A stretch of 27,669 bases of DNA from a virus. Numbering within the stretch: the stretch's first letter is position 1; each line of letters opens with the position of its first letter. Below the pieces are notes generated by a model that was given only the letters and a program-made list of their open reading frames with translations, was not told where the DNA came from and did no database searches. The stretch covers positions 1 through 27,669 of the IMG/VR virus record IMGVR_UViG_3300042301_002047; one strand, 5' to 3'. Below are positions 6,306 to 12,756 of this stretch, piece by piece. A program made the position numbers and the translations under genes.

Positions 6306-7057
6306 GCCGCCTGACCAAGTTCATCTTCGCCTCGGACAGCCACGGCGATATGGCAGACCCCGAAGCCCTGTCGGCCCTCTACGAGTTCACCAAGGACTTT
6401 AAGCCCGACGTCAAGGTGGCTGGGGGCGATCACTACGACTTCCGCAGTCTCCGCAAGGGCGTTGGTTCCGACAAGGAAGGAGCTGAGTCTCTCCAAGAGG
6501 ACATCGAGGCCGGCGAGGACTTCTTCGCCAAGTGGAAGCCTACCGTCTACCTCTGGGGCAACCACGAACACCGCCTCGACTCGATGCAGGGCCACGGGCA
6601 GGCCATCGTCCGCGACTACTGCACCGACCTAAAGGACCGCATCAACCGCGTCGCCCGCCAGAACGGGGCCAAGGTCATCCTACCCTACCACGCCGACAAG
6701 GGCGTTTATCGTCTCGGCCCTGTTGCGATGGTCCACGGCTACGCCCACGGCGCTAACGCTACAGTCGTCCAGGGACTCCACTACAGCCCCCACGGTGGGG
6801 CTTTGATACACGGACACACACACAACCTCGCAAGCGTAGCCTTGACCAAGCACGGAGGCGGGAACGCCTTCTCCGCTGGTTGCCTCTGCCGTAAGGACGA
6901 GATGGACTACGCGTCTCACCGCCTCGCCACCTCCCGCTGGGGTTCGGGGTTCGTTGCCGGGTTCGTCACCAAGGGCGGCGACTATAAGGCTTGGCTCGTC
7001 CACAAGATGGGCGGCGTCTGGATCTGGCAAACGGAACTCAAAACCTTCACCCCATGA
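6302..7057 (+). CDS. Calcineurin-like metallophosphoesterase
   Basis: A 251-residue protein with all the blocks of the dimetal phosphoesterase fold: SDSHGD (D12 and H14), GGDHYD (D43), GNHEHR (residues 86-91), the single histidine in MVHG (H145), and GHTH (171-174). Known members include nucleases such as SbcD/Mre11, phosphatases and nucleotide hydrolases. The sequence does not decide which substrate this one uses. Its location between two HTH genes and just before the helicase suggests a DNA or nucleotide substrate. No signal peptide. It overlaps both neighbours by four bases. Confidence 0.85.
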   Translation: MSRLTKFIFASDSHGDMADPEALSALYEFTKDFKPDVKVAGGDHYDFRSLRKGVGSDKEGAESLQEDIEAGEDFFAKWKPTVYLWGNHEHRLDSMQGHGQAIVRDYCTDLKDRINRVARQNGAKVILPYHADKGVYRLGPVAMVHGYAHGANATVVQGLHYSPHGGALIHGHTHNLASVALTKHGGGNAFSAGCLCRKDEMDYASHRLATSRWGSGFVAGFVTKGGDYKAWLVHKMGGVWIWQTELKTFTP

Positions 7058-7320
7058 GACAGCGCAAACTCGACCCGCTCCTGGTCAAGGTGATGGCCGC
7101 CATCCACCAAACCGCCGAGACCCCACCGAAGGGCTTCCGCACCATCAACGGCTGGGCCAAGGTCTGGAACATGGAGCGCACGGCTGCACGCATGACCCTG
7201 CACAAGGGCGTTAAACTCGGCCTCATCGAGAAACGCATTTATCGCATCGTCATCCGCAAGGACGCCAAACCCTACCCGACTGCCCACTTCGGAGAAAAGG
7301 CTCGACCTCGTAAGACCTAA
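7054..7320 (+). CDS. Winged-helix-like small DNA-binding protein
   Basis: Start at ATG 7054 inside the previous stop (ATGA). The frame is open upstream but inside the phosphoesterase. The 88-residue basic protein reads as a winged helix: helix KLDPLLVKVMAAIHQ, helix-turn-helix FRTINGWAKVWNMERTAARMTLHKGVKLGLI, then a two-strand wing IEKRIYRIVIRK. This is the typical 'partitioned helices then beta hairpin' layout of small regulators. It stands immediately before the helicase gene, so a role in replication or its control is possible but not shown. Confidence 0.7.
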   Translation: MRQRKLDPLLVKVMAAIHQTAETPPKGFRTINGWAKVWNMERTAARMTLHKGVKLGLIEKRIYRIVIRKDAKPYPTAHFGEKARPRKT

Positions 7321-7349
7321 GCACCTTAGTCCCCCCTCACCTCCAAGCC

Positions 7350-8696
7350 ATGGAACAACCCCCACCTTCCGCCCTCGACGCGGAACGGCATATCCTTGCC
7401 GTCTCTATCGCCCAAGGGCTTCCGCTGCCCGACGGCCTCATCCCGTCCGACTTCTTCGAGCCGACCAATCAGGACATCGCCTCCGCGATCACGGCGCTCA
7501 TCGACGAGGGCACGACCCCCGACGAGCTGACAGTCAGCCAACGCCTTCGCCAACTCGGCTCACCTGTCGAGGCCTTCGCGGTCTCGGACTTGTCCACCAC
7601 CGGGCAGTTCATTCAGCCGAACCCCGCATGGAGCCGTGCGGTGATTAAAGCCCTTAACCTACGCAAAATTGCGGAGAATAGCCGAGCCGTCCTCAAGGTC
7701 ATCAATGAGGCAGGGGCTGACCCCGATGCCATCCTCCTCGCCCAAGAGCAACTTGCCAAGTCTCTCACACGGCGCAAGGGGCAGGGGAAGGAAACCTCGC
7801 AGGCCTTCGACTTCCGCACGATGGTCACCTCCGACAAGGAGCAAGACCCGTCCTGCGTCCTCGGTAACCGCTTCCTCTGCCGCGGTGGCTCCTGCCTCCT
7901 CGTCTCGCAGACGGGCGCCGGCAAGTCCGCCCTCGTCACCCACGCCGCTCTGTCCCTCGCCCTTGCTCCTGGTCATGACTTCTTCGGCATCAAGTCCCGC
8001 AAGGGTCCGCTGACCTCGGTCATCATCCAATCGGAGAATGACGAGATGGACGTCGCCGAGTCTATCCAAGGGACGCTCGACGGCATGGGCATCGCCCGTG
8101 GCTCCCAAATCATCGACCAACTATCCGACCGCGTCTTCTACTACCGCGAGGCCGTGAAGACAGGCGAGGCCTTCGGGGTTCTCCTCCGTGAGCTAGTGAC
8201 CCGCCATAAGGCCGACCTCGTATGGATTGACCCTATCCTCGGGTTCGCCGGCGTTGACCTATCCGATCAGGAGGCCGCGTCCCACTTCCTGCGCCACATC
8301 ATCCAGCCCGTCCTTCAAGACACGGGCGTCATCCTCTTCTCCGTCCACCACACGACCAAGCCCGCCAAGGACAAGTCGACGACCCTTGCCGACCTCGCCT
8401 ACGCTGGGGCAGGCTCCGCCGAACTCGCCAACTGGCATCGTGCCGTTATGGTTTTAACAAAAGACCCGACCGCCGAGGGCATGGAGGAGCAGCCGTTCTA
8501 CACCCTCCGCATCCCTAAGCGCGGTGGCCGTGCCGGCCTCAAGGACGACCAAGGGAATTACACCTCAGCCATCCCCCTCCGCCACGCTCGGGAGCAGGGA
8601 CGCATCGCTTGGGAACGTAGAAGTCAGTCCGCAGTCGCTACCCAGACCCCTCATTCCAGCCCCGCCAAGGGGTCGCCAAGGCGTTTTAGTGCCTAG
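7350..8696 (+). CDS. Replicative helicase: DnaB-type N-terminal domain joined to a RepA/AAA_25-type motor
   Basis: A 448-residue protein. Residues 8-140 resemble the DnaB N-terminal domain (LDAERHILAVSIAQG...PSDFFEPTNQDIASAITALIDEG...DELTVSQRLRQLG, and later LRKIAENSRAVLKVI). Residues about 165-400 form a RecA-like ATPase of the RepA (RSF1010) / AAA_25 kind. SQTGAGKS (186-193) is Walker A, IIQSENDEMDVAESI (225-239) is the typical second block, LVWIDP (290-295) is Walker B with D294, and SVHHTTK (331-337) is a sensor. It would unwind the phage replication fork as a hexamer. The C-terminal tail (about 410-448) is basic and disordered-looking. The leader is C-rich without a Shine-Dalgarno sequence. 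Confidence 0.85.
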   Translation: MEQPPPSALDAERHILAVSIAQGLPLPDGLIPSDFFEPTNQDIASAITALIDEGTTPDELTVSQRLRQLGSPVEAFAVSDLSTTGQFIQPNPAWSRAVIKALNLRKIAENSRAVLKVINEAGADPDAILLAQEQLAKSLTRRKGQGKETSQAFDFRTMVTSDKEQDPSCVLGNRFLCRGGSCLLVSQTGAGKSALVTHAALSLALAPGHDFFGIKSRKGPLTSVIIQSENDEMDVAESIQGTLDGMGIARGSQIIDQLSDRVFYYREAVKTGEAFGVLLRELVTRHKADLVWIDPILGFAGVDLSDQEAASHFLRHIIQPVLQDTGVILFSVHHTTKPAKDKSTTLADLAYAGAGSAELANWHRAVMVLTKDPTAEGMEEQPFYTLRIPKRGGRAGLKDDQGNYTSAIPLRHAREQGRIAWERRSQSAVATQTPHSSPAKGSPRRFSA

Positions 8697-8751
8697 GTTG
8701 GTATCCTCGTAGCCATCACCCCCCTAAGCCCCCCTTAGCATCCTGCCTCCC

Positions 8752-8883
8752 ATGGCACTTAAAATCCTACTTAAAATCCGTCTCTATCCCTTCGGGAGAG
8801 AGTTAGGGTACTCCCTAAGGTCGCCTTACGGCTCCTCGGTCGACCCTTCTGGCGAGAATAATAAAGTCACCGCGTATGCCTAG
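8752..8883 (+). CDS. Possible 43-residue ORF in the origin-like region (doubtful)
   Basis: An ATG at 8752 with a C-rich leader opens a 43-codon frame (MALKILLKIRLYPFGRE...) ending at TAG 8881-8883. It overlaps the start of the next gene by eight bases. The frame runs through direct repeats and three inverted repeats that look like non-coding structure, and the encoded composition is not like its neighbours. I list it so the interval is covered, but it is more likely chance. Confidence 0.25.
   Translation: MALKILLKIRLYPFGRELGYSLRSPYGSSVDPSGENNKVTAYA
8757..8866. other. Candidate replication origin: direct repeats, hairpins and AT-rich segment
   Basis: Just after the helicase gene, ACTTAAAATCC occurs twice in tandem at 12-base spacing (8757-8767 and 8769-8779), iteron-like. 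Three inverted repeats follow: TCCC-TTC-GGGA (8787-8797), TTAGGG-TACT-CCCTAA (8803-8818), and TCGCC (8821-8825) with GGCGA (8851-8855), the last enclosing the palindrome GGTCGACC (8838-8845). An AT-rich stretch (GAGAATAATAAAG) lies at 8854-8866. Iterons, palindromes and AT-rich DNA next to the replication helicase gene are usual origin features. They could instead be a terminator, promoter or operator region. Confidence 0.45.
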
Positions 8884-9238
8884 AGTTACCCGCAAGTCAG
8901 CCTGCCCCGCTAAGATACTTGCCCGCCTCGCGTTGACTAGGCGCCGTCAGAAGGCTTGGAGGGAAAGACCCGAACATATGGAGGCCATCAGGCAGAAGGC
9001 TACAGCCAAGGCCCGAACCAAGAAACAGCAGGACACCCAACTGCTCAGGAGTTACTTCTCGGAACTGCCAAGCCAGATGACCAGGAGCGAAGTCTTCGAG
9101 CTGATCGGCAAGGACTACTGCAAGGAGCGTAAGGTCAGCGAGCAGGCTTTCTGGCAACAGGTGCGTAACCACCGGCTACTGTCCTATGACGGCGCAGTCG
9201 GCCTATGGGTAAACCTCTCCAAAGAAGTGAAAGCATAA
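8876..9238 (+). CDS. Small basic protein, probable nucleic-acid-binding
   Basis: A 120-residue protein with a very basic N-terminal half (residues 1-52, rich in R and K, for example LALTRRRQKAWRERPEH and KATAKARTKKQQ). The C-terminal half is a mixed domain (LRSYFSELPSQMTRSEVFELIGKDY...VSEQAFWQQVRNHRLLSYDG) that resembles a small winged helix. Codon choice is less C-ending than in the flanking early and late genes, hinting at different origin. It follows the candidate origin directly. No family recognised. A regulatory or replication-initiation role would be guesswork. Confidence 0.7.
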   Translation: MPRVTRKSACPAKILARLALTRRRQKAWRERPEHMEAIRQKATAKARTKKQQDTQLLRSYFSELPSQMTRSEVFELIGKDYCKERKVSEQAFWQQVRNHRLLSYDGAVGLWVNLSKEVKA

Positions 9239-9278
9239 TTTCCTTACGCTGTGCTAAAGTCCTCAACAGTCTTCCCCT

Positions 9279-9425
9279 GTGTCCAAGAAGTCCAAGCCTC
9301 GCAAGCCGATGCCAAAGCCTTCAAGGCCTATGCCATCACGCGTTGACAAGGAACGTCAACGGCGCTTCAACGCCTATCTCAAACTCTGGCGGACGATACA
9401 GGACAGGGAGGGAGAGACAGTCTGA
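9279..9425 (+). CDS. Short basic protein, 48 residues (GTG start)
   Basis: A GTG at 9279 opens a 48-codon frame ending in TGA at 9423-9425. That stop overlaps the ATG of the next gene by one base (TGATG), an arrangement used elsewhere in this genome. The peptide is strongly basic (MSKKSKPRKPMPKPSRPMPSR...), with a proline/lysine-rich N-terminus and a helical C-terminus (KERQRRFNAYLKLWRTIQDREGE). It fills an otherwise empty gap between two genes. A longer frame at 9205-9432 overlaps it but has no sensible composition. Confidence 0.55.
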   Translation: MSKKSKPRKPMPKPSRPMPSRVDKERQRRFNAYLKLWRTIQDREGETV

Positions 9426-9955
9426 TGGCTAAGCTCAACGACATGACCGCACCGGCTAAGGACTCCAAGACCTTCGACGATTGGTTCTTCAAGCAGCCGA
9501 AGAAAGCCCAGGACAAGATGCGGGAGAACGGCGTGCTGCCTTACCGCGAGATGGTGCCAAGCAAGCACGTCTTTGACATCGACCCGAACCATCCAGCATG
9601 GGCGCACACCGACACGCCTAGCGTGCGTACTGAGGTCGACTCGTTCATCTCCCGCGATCATGTGGGCGTGATGCTCAAGGCCTTCATCGATGCCATCGCT
9701 TACTCGAACTCAATGGAGTTCCGTCGGCACGTCGAGCTGGTGCGGTGGGCGTTGTCCCTGCCCGGATGCCTGGACTCCCGCACCATCGGGAAGATGCATG
9801 GCATCAGCCACTTCACCATGCGGTACAGAGCGAGAAAGATTATGCGCTTGGTGAACTCTGACGCGTGCGGCCTGTTCCCTCACGTCAACGTCCGCCGCGA
9901 TAAACACCGCAAAACCCCCAAGGAACACCCCCTCCCCCGGGAGGAAGTCTCCTAA
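9425..9955 (+). CDS. Helix-turn-helix protein ahead of the packaging genes
   Basis: A 176-residue protein. The C-terminal part (VRWALSLPGCLDSRTIGKMHGISHFTMRYRARKIMRLV, about residues 101-138) reads as a helix-turn-helix of the sigma-factor region 4 or RNA-polymerase-regulator kind, followed by a basic tail (NVRRDKHRKTPKEHPLPREE). The N-terminal part (FDDWFFKQPKKAQDKMRENGVLPYREM) has no recognised fold. A G/A-rich Shine-Dalgarno-like run (AGGGAGGGAGA) lies about ten bases before the ATG. It is the last gene before the late packaging block, so control of late transcription is a reasonable hypothesis, not shown. Confidence 0.7.
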   Translation: MAKLNDMTAPAKDSKTFDDWFFKQPKKAQDKMRENGVLPYREMVPSKHVFDIDPNHPAWAHTDTPSVRTEVDSFISRDHVGVMLKAFIDAIAYSNSMEFRRHVELVRWALSLPGCLDSRTIGKMHGISHFTMRYRARKIMRLVNSDACGLFPHVNVRRDKHRKTPKEHPLPREEVS

Positions 9956-9963
9956 GACCCCCC

Positions 9964-10009
9964 CCACGCATCGCGTGGTTCGACACCCCGGCTCTTTTTT
10001 ACAAAAGAG
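9964..10009 (+). terminator. Two consecutive hairpins before the terminase genes (terminator or regulatory)
   Basis: CCACGC-ATC-GCGTGG (9964-9978) is a perfect 6-bp hairpin. Fourteen bases later CTCTTTT-TTAC-AAAAGAG (9992-10009) is a perfect 7-bp, AT-rich inverted repeat that contains a T6 run. The second repeat could act as the U-tract of a terminator for the early transcript or as an operator. It lies in the 78-base gap between the HTH gene and TerS. Confidence 0.5.
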
Positions 10010-10033
10010 ACCCCCGAAAACCCTGTATTTACA

Positions 10034-10585
10034 ATGCCCAGCCAAACCGACATCGCCGACGCCCTTGGTCTGACCCGCCAACGCGTCTCGGTCCTGGTCA
10101 AAAAAGGAATGCCCATCGACTCGGTCGAAGCGGCCGTCGCGTGGCGTCAAGCGCAGGACGATGCCCGCGTCCGAAGGGCACCCATCGCGGCGCCGGCGCA
10201 ACTCGACGACGGCACCCTCGCCGACACCATCGCCGAACACCGCCGTCTTGTCGGTCGTGCCCGTGGCGTCTGGCTTGGGGCGATGGACTCCGGCGATCCA
10301 AACCAAGGCAAGTACCAGACGGCCTACAACCAATCCCTCAAAACCTTGGTGAACCTTGAGGAGGAGCAGGAGCGTCGGCTCATCCTCGCGAAGGAATACA
10401 TCAGCTCCAAGGAGGCGAGCGAGGCGATGCGCCAGATGACGGGCGAGGTCGTCAACCGTCTCGACAAATTGGCGCTCGATGTCGCCGAGGCCTGCAACCC
10501 CGAGAACCCAGCCAAGGCCGTGAAAGCAATCGAGGCTTGGGTCCGCAAAACGAAGGCAGACCTTTCCGCGAATGACGAAGGATGA
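10034..10585 (+). CDS. terS: Terminase small subunit
   Basis: A 183-residue protein directly before the large terminase. Residues 4-26 (QTDIADALGLTRQRVSVLVKKGM) form a Nu1-type winged helix-turn-helix for recognising phage DNA, followed by MPIDSVEAAVAWRQAQ as in lambda Nu1 (the 'mP...l.ea..W' segment). The centre and C-terminus are helical and would form the ring-assembly and TerL-binding parts. The leader TGTATTTACA before the ATG is AT-rich and has no Shine-Dalgarno sequence. Its 3' end overlaps the TerL gene by 14 bases. Confidence 0.8.
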   Translation: MPSQTDIADALGLTRQRVSVLVKKGMPIDSVEAAVAWRQAQDDARVRRAPIAAPAQLDDGTLADTIAEHRRLVGRARGVWLGAMDSGDPNQGKYQTAYNQSLKTLVNLEEEQERRLILAKEYISSKEASEAMRQMTGEVVNRLDKLALDVAEACNPENPAKAVKAIEAWVRKTKADLSANDEG

Positions 10586-12365
10586 CCTCTTGGCGGTAGG
10601 TCGAAACGTGCTGCGTCCGTCCGACTCTGGCGACGTGGTGGATTGGCTTGAGGAGAACGTCCTCGCCATCCCCGACTCACCGATGCCCGGGCCGTTCCGC
10701 TCGGACCGCACGCCGTGGATCGCGGAAGCCTTACGCATCGCCGCCGACCCCGAGACGAAACTCCTCACGGTTCTCGCCAGCATCCAATCGGGTAAGTCTC
10801 TCTTTGCCCGCCTGTTTACCTGTCACATCGTGGCGAACGCTCCAGGGCCGACGATGGTGCTGCAGGCGACCGACGCGGAAGCCAAGGACTTTTCAATCCG
10901 TTACCTTCGCCCCGTCTGGAACAACTGCCCGCCTGTAAAGGCTCGCCTATCGGCCGACGACCTTGACCGCTCGACGACCGCTGACTTCGACCGCATGACG
11001 GTCTATTGCCGTGGCATCTGGAACGAGGCAAACCTTCAACGACTATCGCTCCGATATACAATTGCAGATGAATGTTGGATGGCACCGAGCGGGCACCTTG
11101 CGGAACTCAGCGCACGCGTCACGGCCTTCGGCTGGATGGGCAAACGCATCTTTATGTCGCAGGGCGGGACGGCTGGACAGGAGTTCCATCAGCTGCACGA
11201 GTCCACCGATCAGCGGGACTGGCATATGAAATGCCCATCGTGCGGTCATCTCCAGCCTTGGATTTGGGAGCAAGTCCGCTTCCCCGAGGAAGCCAAGGCA
11301 AGCGGCACATGGGACTTAGCCAAGGTGAACGACGGCACGACCTACGAGTGCGCTGGCTGTAAGACGCGACTGCCCGACACCAACGCGAGCCGCCTGCAGG
11401 CCAATGCCGGGGGGATGTTCGTCCCGACCGCCATCTCATCGAACAAGGGCCACATCGGTCTGCATTGGAACAGCCTTGCGACGATGTCCTGGGGAGAGCT
11501 TGGGGTGCTGATGCTCAAGGCGAAGGAGTCGTCGGACACCTACGGCCTCGATGACTTGCGTCGCCAATTCAAGCAGAAGAGGTTGGCGATGGCATGGTCG
11601 GACGATGGCGGCTCAATGACCGCACCCGTCAACGCGTCAGACTACGCCCTTGCCGACGACTGGGCGGAGGAAGCAGTCATCACTCCGAAGGCCCAAATCG
11701 CTACCCGCGAGAATGCCCCCGCTGGGAGCATCCCCTTCCGTACGCTCGGCATCGACGTCCAGCGTGGTCACTTCTGGGCGGTGGTTCGGCGCTGGAGCCG
11801 TACAGGTCAAAGCCGTCTAATGGCTTTTGAGAAGATTGAAACGTGGTCAGGCCTCGACGACCTCGCCCGAAAAATGGGCGTCCACAAGGCCCTTGTCGCG
11901 GTGGACTCAGGGGACAACACGCAAACCGTCTATGCCGAGTGTTGCCGGCGAGGCTGGAAGGCCTTCAAGGGTTCGGGCGCCGAGGACTTCGCGATCACCT
12001 CGTCGAACGGCCAGACGACCCGCCGCTTCTACTCCGACCCGCAGGCCATCGTCGTCCCTGGACAGCCGACCCGCGTCTCTTTGATTGTCCACTCGGCCTC
12101 TGCCGGCAAAGACCTCCTGCACGGCCTCCGCGTCCGTAAACTGCACACCTACCCACGTGACGCGGTCGAGGACTACGCCAAGCAGCTGAACTCCGAAGTC
12201 CGCATCAAGGACAAGCGCACGGGGAAGCCTATGTGGATTTTACCCCAAGGCGTCTCGGACAACCACGCCCTCGACTGCGAAGTCCTCGCCATGCTCGTCG
12301 CCGTCCGCTGGGGCGTCGTCGGTCGGGAGGCCACGACTACGGAAGCCGAAGCACCTACAACTTGA
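10572..12365 (+). CDS. terL: Terminase large subunit, lambda GpA family
   Basis: A 597-residue ATPase-nuclease that drives DNA into the prohead. ASIQSGKS (residues 69-76) is the Walker A loop, YTIADE (162-167) is Walker B with the catalytic D166-E167, and a zinc knuckle is formed by C221-x2-C224 and C260-x2-C263. All are typical of lambda gpA. The C-terminal nuclease domain has GIDVQ (D395), AVDSGDNT (D445) and DNHALDCE (D563/D568). The length is close to the usual 600-700 residues. GpA-type enzymes usually cut at cos sites, so packaging of unit-length genomes is likely but unproven. The start at ATG 10572 overlaps TerS. Confidence 0.95.
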   Translation: MTKDDLLAVGRNVLRPSDSGDVVDWLEENVLAIPDSPMPGPFRSDRTPWIAEALRIAADPETKLLTVLASIQSGKSLFARLFTCHIVANAPGPTMVLQATDAEAKDFSIRYLRPVWNNCPPVKARLSADDLDRSTTADFDRMTVYCRGIWNEANLQRLSLRYTIADECWMAPSGHLAELSARVTAFGWMGKRIFMSQGGTAGQEFHQLHESTDQRDWHMKCPSCGHLQPWIWEQVRFPEEAKASGTWDLAKVNDGTTYECAGCKTRLPDTNASRLQANAGGMFVPTAISSNKGHIGLHWNSLATMSWGELGVLMLKAKESSDTYGLDDLRRQFKQKRLAMAWSDDGGSMTAPVNASDYALADDWAEEAVITPKAQIATRENAPAGSIPFRTLGIDVQRGHFWAVVRRWSRTGQSRLMAFEKIETWSGLDDLARKMGVHKALVAVDSGDNTQTVYAECCRRGWKAFKGSGAEDFAITSSNGQTTRRFYSDPQAIVVPGQPTRVSLIVHSASAGKDLLHGLRVRKLHTYPRDAVEDYAKQLNSEVRIKDKRTGKPMWILPQGVSDNHALDCEVLAMLVAVRWGVVGREATTTEAEAPTT

Positions 12366-12493
12366 CACCGTGCCCGACCTTATCACCTTAAACGCAAGCG
12401 AGTCGGGGGTTTGTGGGGACCTACAATGGCTTGGAGGTTCGGATCGTTGGCCCTCGGCTCGCCCCCTTTCCTTCCAATCGGAGCAAGTTTAAC

Positions 12494-12754
12494 ATGGCTT
12501 CCGGCATCTTTATCGGCCTCACCGAGTGCGAACTCCTTGCAATCCGTACCAAAGCGGTGGCCCTTATCACCGAAGGCAAGACCCTCATGTCCTACTCGGA
12601 CAGCGGCTCGTCGGCGTCGAAGTCTATGGTCATGCCCGCCAAGGAGATGCTCGCGGAAGCACAGTACGCCCTCGGCATCCTCGACCCCCAGCAGTATCCT
12701 GGCTCGGTCCGCACCAAGGTCATCGCCGTCCGCTGGGATAACCGACAAATCTAA
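12494..12754 (+). CDS. gpW-like head-tail joining protein
   Basis: Start taken at ATG 12494 with the AT-rich leader GTTTAAC. A GTG at 12413 in the same frame would add an unlikely extension. The 86-residue protein has the gpW pattern: a first helix (CELLAIRTKAVALITEGK), a beta hairpin (TLMSYSDSGSSASKSMVM), and a second helix (PAKEMLAEAQYALGIL). In lambda this small protein seals the portal and starts head completion, and lies between TerL and portal just as here. The C-terminal tail (VRTKVIAVRWDNRQI) is extra. The 128 bases before the start hold no other gene I can support. Confidence 0.7.
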   Translation: MASGIFIGLTECELLAIRTKAVALITEGKTLMSYSDSGSSASKSMVMPAKEMLAEAQYALGILDPQQYPGSVRTKVIAVRWDNRQI

Positions 12755-12756
12755 AC

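Noticed and set aside
9205-9432. 75-codon plus-strand frame overlapping the 9279 and 8876 genes
   Set aside because: It overlaps both neighbours and its composition (S/R/L-rich) is that of an out-of-frame reading. The 9279 frame couples neatly to the next gene by TGATG.
9710-10783. 357-codon minus-strand frame over the HTH, TerS and TerL starts
   Set aside because: It covers three plus-strand genes with recognisable motifs and the intergenic hairpins. It has no domain signature.
12413-12493. GTG extension of the gpW-like gene
   Set aside because: The added residues do not fit the gpW fold, and the ATG at 12494 has the A/T-rich leader of other late genes.
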